Assembly: GCF_013839515.1 (NCBI RefSeq)
Contig: NZ_JACDNQ010000006.1
Coordinates: forward strand, 62,001-126,000
Direction: 5' to 3'
Length of the DNA: 64,000 bases
Origin: Natronomonas salinimetallica
GTDB lineage: Archaea; Halobacteriota; Halobacteria; Halobacteriales; Haloarculaceae
Of this stretch, positions 38,052 to 47,003 are shown piece after piece. Made by a program: the position numbers and the translations under genes. The notes beneath the pieces were generated by a model, which did not search any database, was not told the origin of the DNA, and was given only the letters and a program-made list of their open reading frames with translations. Every line of letters starts with the position of its first letter. Within the stretch, counting starts at the first letter, position 1.

Positions 38052-39047
38052 TCAATCGGCTCCGTATCTGAACGCGATCTGTACGGCTTCGTTCTGTCGC
38101 TCGTCGAGCAACCGATAGGCGTCGGGCGCGCGTTCGACGTCGAACTCGTGGGTGAGAAGCGCCGAGAGGTCGTTATCGTGCAACCACGAGCGGACGACGT
38201 CCAGCCGCCGGTCCTTGTCCCACCGGTCGGCGTGGTCCGGGTCGACACGGCTCACCTGGCTGCTTCGGATCCGGACGTGGCTTCGGTGGTAGGTCTCGCC
38301 GAGATCGAGCGTCACGTCCTTCGTACCGTACCACGATCCGACGACGACCTCTCCCGCGTAGCCGGTGGCGTCGATGGCCTCCGAGAGCGCCTCCGGGTTT
38401 CCCGAGAGCTCGAACGTGACGTCGGCACCCGCCCCGAGCGCCGCGTCGAGTTCGTCGGGAGCGACCGACCGGTCCGCGCCGAGCGACTCCGAGAGCGCCC
38501 GCCGGGATCCGTGATAATCGACCGTGATGAGTTCCCCGAGCGGGAACTCCGCGAGCAGGGCCGTCGTCAACAGGCCGACCGGTCCCTGGCCGAACACGAC
38601 GACGCGGGCGCCGATCCGCGGCCGCGCGTCCATGACGAAGTTGACCGCCGTCTCCACGTTCGGAATGAAAAGCGCCTGCTCGGGCGTGAGCGTCGTCGGG
38701 ATGAGCGCCTCCGGATCGGCTCTGAAGTGGCTCTCGTGGGGGTTAAACGCGAACACCCGGCGGTCGAGCCACGCCTCGTCGACCGCGTCGCCGACGGCTC
38801 TCACGCGGCCGACCGCGGCGTAGCCGTACTGCAAGGGGTACGAAAACGTGCCGTCGAGCGCTTGTATCGTCTCGTCGGTCGCCAGCTCCGAGGACACCTC
38901 GTCGCGATAGACGAGCATCTCGGTGCCCGGACTGACGCCGGAGCGCTCCGTCAGAACCAAGACCTCGTTCGGCTCCGGGTCGGACACCGGTTCCGTACGA
39001 ACCTCGACCGACCTCGGGCCGGTAAAATACACCGCCCGGCCGGTCAT
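38052..39047 (-). CDS. Medium-chain dehydrogenase (zinc-binding alcohol dehydrogenase-like)
   Basis: This 331-residue MDR protein has an N-terminal GroES-like domain (about 20-140) and a Rossmann motif VVVFGQGPVGLLTTALL (about 148-164). Classical catalytic zinc ligands are not apparent (no GHE-C pattern near residues 40-65), so it may act without zinc. It resembles BchC-like or sorbitol-type branches. It lies 92 bases upstream of the PTPS-like gene and probably in the same transcription unit. A TATA-like ctatatag element (about 39141-39149) lies in the upstream gap. Confidence 0.87.
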   Translation of the reverse strand: MTGRAVYFTGPRSVEVRTEPVSDPEPNEVLVLTERSGVSPGTEMLVYRDEVSSELATDETIQALDGTFSYPLQYGYAAVGRVRAVGDAVDEAWLDRRVFAFNPHESHFRADPEALIPTTLTPEQALFIPNVETAVNFVMDARPRIGARVVVFGQGPVGLLTTALLAEFPLGELITVDYHGSRRALSESLGADRSVAPDELDAALGAGADVTFELSGNPEALSEAIDATGYAGEVVVGSWYGTKDVTLDLGETYHRSHVRIRSSQVSRVDPDHADRWDKDRRLDVVRSWLHDNDLSALLTHEFDVERAPDAYRLLDERQNEAVQIAFRYGAD

Positions 39048-39231
39048 CGCCCGTCACGCCGCCTCGGGGCCGTCTGTGGAGCGGTCGGCGCGACGGGGGC
39101 GTGCGAACGGTCTCCTCGGCGCTTCGCCTGGTTATTCACGCGCTCTATATAGGGATTACCGGACTAAAAACTACGCGTACCGGCCCCGTGGGCACCGACC
39201 ACGACCAGCCGGGGATCGCTCGCCACCCGAA

Positions 39232-40101
39232 TCACAGATATCCGAGCGCGTCCAGTCGCTCCCGGTCCGTGTCGGCCCCGTATACGTGCGTTACCGGGAG
39301 CGGCTCCGGCGGCTCGAGTGTCGGGGTGTGACGCTCTGTCCCCTCGCCGTCCGTCTCCGCCCACGGGACCGCGAGCAGGGCCCGAAGCGGGGTGTGCATC
39401 GGGTGGCCGTAGAGTCCCCACTCCCCGAGAAGGTTACCGTGGTCGGCGGTGACCGCGACGCGGCCGGAGACGTTCTCGACGAGCGTCGCCACCTCGGGGA
39501 GGACGTACCGAAGGTTCGCCTCGTAGGCCGCCTCGACGCGCTCGATCGACACGTCGCCGCGGCGGAGCAACACCCACGGGTTCGACGCGCTGCTGTGGCG
39601 GCTCGTCCGGGCCATCCCGTCGTCGCCCGCGAGCGGATCCGTGACGAAGGGGTGATGCGGCTGCATGTAGTGGACGACCAGTCGGTCGGGGTCGTGATCG
39701 CGGGCGAGCGCGACCGCACGGTCCGTGACCGCCGCCGCGGGGACGGTGCCGAGGTCGTCGTCCCAGGCGTACTTCCAGACCTCGTCGAGGGCGGCGAAGG
39801 CGTCGGCGTCGAGATACCGATCCGTCCAGGTGTTGGCGGTGACCATCGCCGTCCGTGCGGTCTCTTCGCGGCCGCCGAAGGTGTTCTCGAGCCACTCGGA
39901 GGAGGAACTGCCGACCGACCGGACGGTCCGTACGTCGCCGAGGAACCCGACGTCGGGGGCGACCGCGCTCAACAGGTCCGCCCGACAGGCGTCGAGGACG
40001 ACGAGGACGTCCCAGGAGCGCTCGAAGACGTTTTCCCCGTAGCTCAATCGCCGTCCCACCGCCTGAATGCTCCGCAAGTAGGCGGTTCCGAGTCGGCTCA
40101 T
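39232..40101 (-). CDS. Alkaline-phosphatase-fold protein (sulfatase-like)
   Basis: This 289-residue protein shows the alkaline phosphatase/sulfatase fold: LVVLDACRADLL near the N-terminus (metal Asp and candidate nucleophile region, about 34-45), HYMQPHHPFV (metal-site histidines) and VAVTADHGNLLGE (the DHG metal motif). It is shorter than typical sulfatases (about 450), so it is a compact haloarchaeal version, often encoded in exopolysaccharide islands. The starting MSRLGTAY was chosen because coding begins there. Confidence 0.82.
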   Translation of the reverse strand: MSRLGTAYLRSIQAVGRRLSYGENVFERSWDVLVVLDACRADLLSAVAPDVGFLGDVRTVRSVGSSSSEWLENTFGGREETARTAMVTANTWTDRYLDADAFAALDEVWKYAWDDDLGTVPAAAVTDRAVALARDHDPDRLVVHYMQPHHPFVTDPLAGDDGMARTSRHSSASNPWVLLRRGDVSIERVEAAYEANLRYVLPEVATLVENVSGRVAVTADHGNLLGEWGLYGHPMHTPLRALLAVPWAETDGEGTERHTPTLEPPEPLPVTHVYGADTDRERLDALGYL

Positions 40102-40177
40102 CCCCGGTTCTGTCACACCGATGGTTCGGCTTCGAATACCTATAGTAGCTGTTGATACGGATCGGCGTACGGGGTTC

Positions 40178-40237
40178 CCGACGAGCGCCGGACCGGATCG
40201 TCGCTTGCCGACGAGCACCGGACCGAATCGTCGCTTG
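40178..40237 (+). repeat. Tandem repeat, 30 bp x 2
   Basis: Two copies (40178-40207, 40208-40237) of ccgacgagcgccggaccgga followed by tcgtcgcttg, with two changes, then a partial third, between the phosphatase-fold gene and the Gfo/AKR fusion. Confidence 0.88.
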
Positions 40238-40335
40238 CCGACGACCGACGACACCAATGAAACGGTCCACACGTCGGCGGGAAGGGACACGACACCGCCG
40301 GGACGCATATATATCCCCGCACCGCCGATACGACC

Positions 40336-42387
40336 GTGAACTGTCTGTTCGTCGGGGCCGGCGCGATCGCCCCCGAGTATGCGGCTGGCCTCGAAGCGAA
40401 CACGCTGTCGGTGGCCGGCGTCTGCGATCTCGACGGCGAGCGCGCGGTAGCCCTCGCCGAGGAGTGCGGCTGTCCGGCGTTTACCGACCTGGAGACGGCG
40501 CTCGACGTGGTCGACGCGGCGCTCGTAGTGAACCTGACGAGCCACGCCGCCCACGCGCCGGTGACGGAGGCGGCGCTATCGGCGGGCCGCCACGTCTACT
40601 CCCAAAAGCCGCTGGCGCTCGACGCCGAAGCCGCCGAGAAACTGCTGGAGATTGCGCGACGACGCGACCTGGCGCTCGGCTGTGCCCCCGGAACCCCGCG
40701 GGCTCCCGCACAGCGGCGGGCGGGGCGACTGCTGGCCGACGGACGGCTCGGTCCCGTCCGGCTGGGCTATGCCCACGCCCACGTCGGCCGCGTCACGGAC
40801 TGGCACGACCATCCCGGATCGTTTCTCGATGTCGGCCCGTTGTACGACGGCGGCGTCTACCCGCTGGCGTTGCTCGTTTCGTGGTTCGGCCCCGTCTCGC
40901 ACGTCCGCGTCGCCGACGCGCTCGACGTCTGGCCCGATCGCGAGACGAAACGACCGACGGCACCGAGCCACGTCGAGGCGACGCTCGCTTTCGCCTCGGG
41001 ACCCACGGTGCGGCTCACCGCCAGCCTCTATGCGCCACACCGCAGCCGGGAGTTCTACGGGCTGGAACTCCACGGCGACGACGGATCGCTGTATCTGCGG
41101 GGGAGCGGCGCGATGGGGACCGACCCCGACGACGTCCGGTTCGGCCGCGTGGGCCGCGGGTACACGAACGCACCGCCGCAGTCGCCGCCCACGCCCTACG
41201 CGTACGCCGACGCCTTGGAGCGCCTCGCTGCGAGCGTCGCTGCCGGGACGCCGTCGCGATCGGGCGGTCGCCGGGGGGCCCACGTCGTCGCCGTCTGCAA
41301 CGCGATCGAGGCGGCCGCGGAGACCGGCGGGCCGATCGAAGTCCTCGACTGCGGGGCGATGTGTGAGCCCGTTCCCGAACCGGTCGTCGGTCCGCCGGAC
41401 CGGGGCTGGCACCCGACGGAGACACCGGTACGGCCGGATTCGGGGCCGGATGTGGAACCGAGGACGACTCTGCACCCGAGAACGGATCCGAAGCCCGGGA
41501 CGCGTTCGCTTCGGCTCCCGCCGATCGGGTTCGGCTGCTCGCGCTACCGGGACGGCGAGTACGTCGACCGATCCGACTCCATCGCGACCGCCCTCGACGC
41601 CGGCTACCGTCTCCTCGACAGCGCGGAACTGTACGGCAACGAACACCGGATCGGCGACCTCCTCGCAGCGCCCGGCGCGCCGGGCCGCGAGAGCGTCTTC
41701 GTCCTCGGCAAGGTCTGGCGGACGAACCACCGCCGAGAGCACCTGCTCGAGGCGTGCGCCGGCAGCCGATCCGAACTCGGTATCGACGCCTTCGACTGTT
41801 ATACGCTGCACTGGCCGTCGGCGTTCGCCCACCGGGGGGAACTGTCCCGACTGGCCGAAACGCCGGTCGATCGCCGGGAGGCGCTCACCTTTCCCGAGGC
41901 CGACGACGGGAGTATCGAAACCGCGGAGATACCGCTGTCGAGGGCCTGGCAAAACCTCGAGGCGGCGTACGAGCGCGGGTGGGCGCGGAGCCTCGGCGTT
42001 TGTAACGTCTCCGAGGCGCAACTGGAGACCGTCCTCGACGCCGGGACCGTCCCACCGGCGCTCGTCCAGATCGAGCGCCACCCCTACCGGCCACGACAGG
42101 GCCTGGTCTCGTTCTGTCACGACCGCGGCATCCGGGTCGTCGCCCACTCGCCGCTGTCGGCTCCCGGCCTGCTCGAGGAGCCCGTTCTCGCGGAGATCGG
42201 GGCCGACCACGGGCTCTCCCCCGCTGGGGTCGTCCTCGCGTGGAACGTCACGAGCGGCGTCGTCCCGATCCCATCCAGTACCACGCCCGAACACGTCGTC
42301 GCGAACCTGGCCGCGGCCGCGACCCGGTTGACCGCCGAGGAGTGCGCCCGGATCGGATCCCTTCGGCGGCCGGACTTCGAGCGATAG
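40336..42387 (+). CDS. Fusion of Gfo/Idh/MocA oxidoreductase and aldo-keto reductase
   Basis: This 683-residue protein joins two oxidoreductases. The N-terminal Gfo/Idh/MocA unit (about 1-335) has FVGAGAIAP for NAD binding and a YSQKPLALD motif (Lys of the EKP motif kept, Glu replaced by Gln). After a Pro-rich linker (about 345-390) comes an aldo-keto reductase (about 390-680) with the full tetrad in RLLDSAELYGNE (Asp, Tyr), FVLGKVWR (Lys) and CYTLHWPS (His). It could carry out two steps on one sugar or polyol. The start is GTG at 40336 after a TATATATA box (about 40307-40314). It is divergent from the phosphatase-fold gene. Confidence 0.9.
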   Translation: MNCLFVGAGAIAPEYAAGLEANTLSVAGVCDLDGERAVALAEECGCPAFTDLETALDVVDAALVVNLTSHAAHAPVTEAALSAGRHVYSQKPLALDAEAAEKLLEIARRRDLALGCAPGTPRAPAQRRAGRLLADGRLGPVRLGYAHAHVGRVTDWHDHPGSFLDVGPLYDGGVYPLALLVSWFGPVSHVRVADALDVWPDRETKRPTAPSHVEATLAFASGPTVRLTASLYAPHRSREFYGLELHGDDGSLYLRGSGAMGTDPDDVRFGRVGRGYTNAPPQSPPTPYAYADALERLAASVAAGTPSRSGGRRGAHVVAVCNAIEAAAETGGPIEVLDCGAMCEPVPEPVVGPPDRGWHPTETPVRPDSGPDVEPRTTLHPRTDPKPGTRSLRLPPIGFGCSRYRDGEYVDRSDSIATALDAGYRLLDSAELYGNEHRIGDLLAAPGAPGRESVFVLGKVWRTNHRREHLLEACAGSRSELGIDAFDCYTLHWPSAFAHRGELSRLAETPVDRREALTFPEADDGSIETAEIPLSRAWQNLEAAYERGWARSLGVCNVSEAQLETVLDAGTVPPALVQIERHPYRPRQGLVSFCHDRGIRVVAHSPLSAPGLLEEPVLAEIGADHGLSPAGVVLAWNVTSGVVPIPSSTTPEHVVANLAAAATRLTAEECARIGSLRRPDFER

Positions 42388-42435
42388 CGCGTCCGGGAGC
42401 AGTACAACTATGAGACCGAGTACCATACAGTCGGT

Positions 42436-42834
42436 ATGGCAACGAGTGAACCCGGACTGCTCGAACTCCGCACGGACTCCCTGCGCCGCCTCCACTGGAT
42501 CGGTATCCTCGCCGCGCTCGTCTCGGCCGCCGTCCATCTCCTCCTCGGGGGCAGAATGCTTCCCTCGGGGATGGGAATCAGCTTCGTCCTCGCCGGGATG
42601 GGATTTCTGGGGGCGATCGGCCTCGTGTTGATCGACTACCGCCGACGGGCGGTCTACGCCGTCGGTATTCCGTTTACCATCGTCCAGGTCGTCCTGTGGT
42701 ACTACGTCAACTTCGCCGCCGGATCGAAGTCGTTCCCGGCCGACGTGGGGACGCTCGGCGCTATCGATAAGGCCGCACAGGTCGTCCTCATCGCCGTCCT
42801 CGTCGTCTTGCTCCGTCGACGTTCTCGCCCTTGA
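42436..42834 (+). CDS. Four-helix haloarchaeal membrane protein
   Basis: This 132-residue protein has four hydrophobic segments (about 20-38, 48-66, 72-92 and 108-128) and short polar loops. It resembles a haloarchaeal family recalled as DUF7475. A TATA-like ccatacag lies upstream. Function unknown. Confidence 0.78.
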   Translation: MATSEPGLLELRTDSLRRLHWIGILAALVSAAVHLLLGGRMLPSGMGISFVLAGMGFLGAIGLVLIDYRRRAVYAVGIPFTIVQVVLWYYVNFAAGSKSFPADVGTLGAIDKAAQVVLIAVLVVLLRRRSRP

Positions 42835-42943
42835 GGCGTGACTGCAGCCTCCGAAGTCGATGGCTGCCGCGTCCGCCGGATCGGTGTCTTGCCGCCTCGC
42901 TCGCGTTTTATTATCCGTCCGACCGTGTCTCGGGTACCCCAGT

Positions 42944-43084
42944 ATGAACGCTCCGTGTAGAACCGACGCGTCGGGGGCGGTACCGATGCCCCGGCCCCCG
43001 TCCGCTCCCGCGTTCACGGGAGGACGACGGCCGCGAAACAGAGACCACGAGCAGGGGGGCGTCAATGGCCGAACTCCGGCGTGA
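42944..43084 (+). CDS. Possible upstream ORF overlapping the phosphatidyltransferase start
   Basis: A 46-codon frame begins with ATG 30 bases after a TTTATTAT box (42907-42914), as a leaderless gene would, and ends 20 bases inside the next gene in a different frame. The peptide (Pro/Arg-rich) has no recognisable domain. It may be a regulatory uORF; coding is unproven. Confidence 0.3.
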   Translation: MNAPCRTDASGAVPMPRPPSAPAFTGGRRPRNRDHEQGGVNGRTPA

Positions 43085-43835
43085 TCGGCCGGTATCTTTC
43101 GGTCTCGGGGTCGGACTGCCGCTGCTCGCCGCGCTCGCGCTCGCGTCCGTCCTCCAGCACCTGCTTCCGGTCGAGTCGGCGGGTCGGTCGGCGTTCTCCC
43201 CGGCGGTCGTCGCCGGACTCTGTTGGGCCGGGCAACTCTGGTACGTCGGCTACAGCCTCGATCCCGCGCCGGTGGGCGACGGCCCCTGGCGACGACTCCT
43301 CGGCCTGGCGAACGCGTTGACGCTGCTCCGGGGGGCGCTCTACGCGGTCGTGGCCGGCTTCGTCGTCGTCCCCTCGGGGACCGATCTCGCGTGGGTGCCG
43401 GCGTTGTGTTACGGCGTCGGGGCCGTCCTCGACAAACTCGACGGCACCGTGGCCCGGAGCGTGGGGCGAGAGACCGATCTCGGCGAGCATCTGGATACGG
43501 CCTTCGACACCTTCGGGTTCGTCGCCGCCCCCCTCGTAGCGGTGCTGTGGGGGCTGTTGCCGGCCTGGTATCTCTCGATCTCGGCCGCTCGGTACGTCTT
43601 TCTCGCCGGCATCCGGTGGCGACGCACTCGCGGCCTGCCGGTGTTCGATCGGCCCGACAGCGACCTCGGAAAGTACCTCGCGGGCGTCCAGATGGCGTTC
43701 GTGACCGTCGCGCTCGTCCCCGCGGCTCCGACCGGCCTCGTCCGGACTGTCGCGCCCGTCGTCCTCGCGCCGTCGCTGGCCGTGTTCGGCCGCGATTACC
43801 TCGCCGTCAGCGGTCGGATCCCCGGCCAAGACTGA
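43065..43835 (+). CDS. CDP-alcohol phosphatidyltransferase
   Basis: This 256-residue membrane enzyme transfers an alcohol to a CDP-linked lipid. The full signature D-x2-DG-x2-AR-x8-G-x3-D-x3-D is present (DKLDGTVAR, then GEHLDTAFD, about 126-150). Multiple membrane helices flank it. The alcohol (inositol phosphate, glycerol phosphate or serine) cannot be told. The stop codon's last base is the first base of a MITE-like element. Confidence 0.9.
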   Translation: MAELRRDRPVSFGLGVGLPLLAALALASVLQHLLPVESAGRSAFSPAVVAGLCWAGQLWYVGYSLDPAPVGDGPWRRLLGLANALTLLRGALYAVVAGFVVVPSGTDLAWVPALCYGVGAVLDKLDGTVARSVGRETDLGEHLDTAFDTFGFVAAPLVAVLWGLLPAWYLSISAARYVFLAGIRWRRTRGLPVFDRPDSDLGKYLAGVQMAFVTVALVPAAPTGLVRTVAPVVLAPSLAVFGRDYLAVSGRIPGQD

Positions 43836-43944
43836 TACTGGTGGACGAAATCAAATGAAACCGACTCACGAGTGATCCGCCGTTCGCTCCGTCGAACGGC
43901 GTGATCCTCGTGCGTCGTGTGTACATTCTTTTGTTCGTCAGTAT
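43835..43944. mobile_element. MITE-like element A, 110 bp
   Basis: A 110-bp non-coding element with imperfect inverted ends ATACTGGTGGAC and (reverse-complemented right end) ATACTGACGAAC. It is almost identical to the element at 52521-52626, differing by a few bases and a four-base indel. No target-site duplication could be certified. Confidence 0.82.
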
Positions 43945-43973
43945 GACATACCAGCGAGACCGTACCGACACGC

Positions 43974-44417
43974 ATGCTCTTTTTCACCCACCTCGCCGCG
44001 GCCGCGCTCCTCGCCAGGACATCGCGGCTGTCGACGGTGTGGTTAGTCGTCGGCGCGGCGGGTCCCGACGCCGTCGATAAACCCCTCGCGATGGCGGGCG
44101 TCTTCGAGTTGTACCACTCGGTCGGCCACAGCGCGCTTTCGCTCCTGGTGTTCGTCCCGGTCGCGCTGTACGGCCGGGTCGGGGTGGCGGCCGGGGTCGG
44201 GTGGGCGTCGCATCTCCTCCTCGACACCGTACACGTCGTGGTCAACGGACGACCAGGCCACGCGTTTTCGCTCCTGTGGCCGCTGCTCGAATCGACGGAT
44301 CCGCTTGCGATCCCGCCCGGTGAGTTCGTCCGGTACTACGTCGGAACGCCGTCGTTCTACCTCGAGGCCGTCGTGTGGATCGCGCTGATCGCGGTGCTTC
44401 TCACACGACGGCGATAA
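43974..44417 (+). CDS. Membrane-bound metal-dependent hydrolase-like protein (DUF457/YdjM type)
   Basis: This 147-residue protein has four membrane segments and the HS..HS motif pattern of the YdjM/DUF457 family (MLFFTHLAAAALLA start, YHSVGHSALSLL, WASHLLLDTVH). The histidines and aspartates could form a metal site. Function unknown in archaea. Confidence 0.8.
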   Translation: MLFFTHLAAAALLARTSRLSTVWLVVGAAGPDAVDKPLAMAGVFELYHSVGHSALSLLVFVPVALYGRVGVAAGVGWASHLLLDTVHVVVNGRPGHAFSLLWPLLESTDPLAIPPGEFVRYYVGTPSFYLEAVVWIALIAVLLTRRR

Positions 44418-44577
44418 TCGAGCCCCCGGACTGCGGGGAGCGAGACGGCCGCGTACGGGTCACCGGAGGGCACATCGATCGCGTCGGCCCGGACGTCGGC
44501 ACGGAAGCGCCCGCTGTGAACCGCCACACGTCCCGTAGCTGTGCCGTAGCTGCGGACCGCTCCCGGTGGGGCGATGC

Positions 44578-45495
44578 TCACCGGTACGCCGAACAGACGC
44601 GCTCGATTCCCGCCTCGAACCCGACGTCCGGTTCCCATCCGGTTTCGGCCCGCAGTTTCGAGGGATCCGCGCAGGTGTCGTGGACGTATATCGCCTCCGG
44701 GATCGGGTTCTCGACGTACTCGGGGGCGACGTCCACCCCGAGCGTCTCGGCGATCGATTCGACGACAGTATTGAACGAGTGTCGATCGCCGGTTCCGACG
44801 TTGTAGACGCCGTCGAGCCGATGTTCGGCGGCGAGTACCGCGCCGTCGACGACGTCCGAAACGTGGGTGAAATCCCGTGTCTGGGTCCCGTCGCCGTACA
44901 GCACCGGGGACGCCCCGCGTGCGATGTCGTCGGCGAACTGCGCGATGACGTTCGCGTATTCCTCCTTGTGTCGCTCGGCACCGCCGTAGCCCTGATACAC
45001 CGAGAACAGCCGTAACCCGGCCACCGACATCCCGTGATGGGCCCGAAAGTACTCCGCGTACCGCTCGCGGGCCAGCTTCGAGGCCTCGTATCCGGTGTTC
45101 GCCGTCACGTCCGCCACCTCGGGGGACGGCTCCGTCCGATCGCCGTAGACGGACGACGTCGAGGCGTAGACGACGGTCTCACAGCCGTCCCGGCGGGCCT
45201 GTTCGACGACGTTGACGAACCCCTCGACGTTCACCCGGACGCCACGCTGTGGATCGGCCTCGTGCATCGCGTAGGAGGACAGCGCTGCCAGGTGAAAAAC
45301 CACGTCCACGTCCGTCGGCAGGTCGGACTCCAGGACGGACCGATTCCGGAACTGGACCGCCGTATCGAGGTTCTCGGGCGTCCCCAGCGAGCAGTCGTCG
45401 ACGGCGATCACGTCGTTGGCCGCGGCGAGGTGGTTTGCGATGTTCGCGCCGATGAACCCCGCACCGCCCGTGACGAGCACGCGTCGGTTCTTCAT
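44578..45495 (-). CDS. NAD-dependent sugar nucleotide epimerase/dehydratase
   Basis: This 305-residue extended SDR has VLVTGGAGFIGANIA (about 5-19), a catalytic YASTSSVYG and YEASK (Tyr/Lys) pair, and the sugar-nucleotide-binding C-terminus. It resembles UDP-glucose 4-epimerase-type enzymes. The start at 45495 (MKNRRVLVTGG) fits the family; an in-frame ATG 18 bases upstream lies in a short duplication. It is convergent with the DUF457-like gene and belongs to the surface-glycan set. Confidence 0.9.
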   Translation of the reverse strand: MKNRRVLVTGGAGFIGANIANHLAAANDVIAVDDCSLGTPENLDTAVQFRNRSVLESDLPTDVDVVFHLAALSSYAMHEADPQRGVRVNVEGFVNVVEQARRDGCETVVYASTSSVYGDRTEPSPEVADVTANTGYEASKLARERYAEYFRAHHGMSVAGLRLFSVYQGYGGAERHKEEYANVIAQFADDIARGASPVLYGDGTQTRDFTHVSDVVDGAVLAAEHRLDGVYNVGTGDRHSFNTVVESIAETLGVDVAPEYVENPIPEAIYVHDTCADPSKLRAETGWEPDVGFEAGIERVCSAYR

Positions 45496-45580
45496 ATCGC
45501 TACGATCCCTCATATCGCTACGATCACCGCTGCGATTTTGAAGCTGTCGACGCCCGAAGGGGCTCTTTCTCCCTCGCTTG

Positions 45581-45662
45581 CGCCGATGGAACCTCACTTC
45601 CGCCGATGGAACCGCTCCCGCTTGCGCCGATGGAACCGCTCCCGCTTGCGCCGATAGAAACG
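45581..45662 (+). repeat. Tandem repeat, 24 bp x about 3
   Basis: Two exact 24-bp units starting cgccgatggaaccgctcccg (45601-45624, 45625-45648), preceded by a degenerate copy (45581) and followed by a partial one (45649), lie between epimerase and purC. Confidence 0.88.
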
Positions 45663-45693
45663 CCTTTCCGGCTTCACGGATTCCCCTCCGGTA

Positions 45694-46713
45694 ATGACCA
45701 GCGTCAAAGGGTTCCGGGTCGAGGAGCCGGCGACGGCCGATTCGCTCGGAACCGGTGCGTTCGTCTTCACCGACGACTACTCGGTGTTCGACTGGGGCAA
45801 GATGCCCGATGCGATCCCGAACAAGGGGGCCTCCCTCTGTGCGATGGGTGCGGCGAACTTCGAACGGCTCGAGTCCGAGGGGATCACGACGCATTACCGT
45901 GGCGTCGTGAGCGGCGGCGAGGTCGTCGACCTCGACTCGGTCGCCGCCCCGCCCCGGGAGATGGCGATCGAGTTGACCCGGGTGCCGGACCTCCCCCACG
46001 AGGGGCGGGAGTACAACTACAGCGCCTACCACGAGGCGGGGGGTGAGAACTACCTGATCCCGCTGGAGATCGTCTTCAGAAACACCGTTCCGGTGGGGTC
46101 GTCGCTTCGCTCGCGTGCCGAGCCGGGCGAGTTCGACCTCGGGTACGAGGCGTGGCCCGACGAACCGGTCGACCTGCCCGCTCCCGTCGTCGAGTTCTCG
46201 ACGAAATACGAGGAGTCGGATCGGTATCTCTCGCGGGAGAACGCCGACTACATCGCGGGCGAGGCCGACGTCGACGACCTCGAAGCCATCGCCCGCGAGG
46301 TCAACCGGATCGTCACGGAGACGGCTGCGGACGCCGGGCTGACGCACGAGGACGGCAAGATCGAGTGTCTCTACTACGACGGCGAGATCCGGGTCGCCGA
46401 CGTGGTCGGTACCTTCGACGAGAACCGTTTTTCCTACGACGGCCAACAGCTCTCGAAGGAGGTCCTCAGGCAGTATCACAAGCGAACCCAACCCGAGTGG
46501 GTCGAAGCGGTCTCCGAGGCGAAAGCGGAAGCGAAAGCCGAGGACGTCGCCGACTGGCGCGAACTCTGTGCCGTCGACCCCGACCCGCTCGCGGACCACG
46601 TCGTCGATGCCGCCCGCGAGATGTACACGGCGGGAACGAACGCCTATCTCGGGCGCGATCTCTTCGACGCACCACCGATCGAGGACGCGGTCGCAGCGAT
46701 CGAGAACCTGTAG
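45694..46713 (+). CDS. purC: Phosphoribosylaminoimidazole-succinocarboxamide synthase
   Basis: This 339-residue purine biosynthesis enzyme (SAICAR synthase) joins aspartate to CAIR with ATP. It has KGFRVEEP at the start, FTDDYSVFDWGKMPDAIPNKG, a FSTKYEESDRYLS segment and DGKIECLYYDGEIRVADVVGTFDENRF. Haloarchaeal PurC is longer than the bacterial enzyme (about 240), as here. It stands alone among surface-glycan genes. Confidence 0.95.
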   Translation: MTSVKGFRVEEPATADSLGTGAFVFTDDYSVFDWGKMPDAIPNKGASLCAMGAANFERLESEGITTHYRGVVSGGEVVDLDSVAAPPREMAIELTRVPDLPHEGREYNYSAYHEAGGENYLIPLEIVFRNTVPVGSSLRSRAEPGEFDLGYEAWPDEPVDLPAPVVEFSTKYEESDRYLSRENADYIAGEADVDDLEAIAREVNRIVTETAADAGLTHEDGKIECLYYDGEIRVADVVGTFDENRFSYDGQQLSKEVLRQYHKRTQPEWVEAVSEAKAEAKAEDVADWRELCAVDPDPLADHVVDAAREMYTAGTNAYLGRDLFDAPPIEDAVAAIENL

Positions 46714-46786
46714 CCGCCGCGTTGTCGGTCGAACGCGTCGCCCGGAACCATCGGTATTTTTATACGATGATATAGAACCGCCGGAT

Positions 46787-46945
46787 ATGATCCCCCTACA
46801 GACGATTTCGAATCCGACGATGGCCGTCGTCGTCGTCGGCGTCGTGATGACGCTCGTCGTCATGATCGCGTTTATCTGGGCGTTCGGGAAGATACGCGAA
46901 CCGCCGGAGATCGAGGAGGGCGAAGGCAACGGTCAAGGCGTCTGA
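46787..46945 (+). CDS. Small single-helix membrane protein
   Basis: This 52-residue protein has one membrane helix (about 12-36, AVVVVGVVMTLVVMIAFIWAF) and an acidic C-terminal tail (about 40-52). The ATG at 46787 is about 28 bases after a tatttttata box, consistent with a leaderless gene. No family recognised. Confidence 0.65.
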   Translation: MIPLQTISNPTMAVVVVGVVMTLVVMIAFIWAFGKIREPPEIEEGEGNGQGV

Positions 46946-47003
46946 CGCCGACGCCTGTCGCCCCCTTCGGGCTCGTCTTTCGTTCGGATCTCCTTTGTGT
47001 CGA

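Noticed and set aside
40576-43065. 829-codon minus-strand frame opposite the Gfo/AKR fusion
   Set aside because: Arg/Pro/Gly-rich antisense shadow without motifs.
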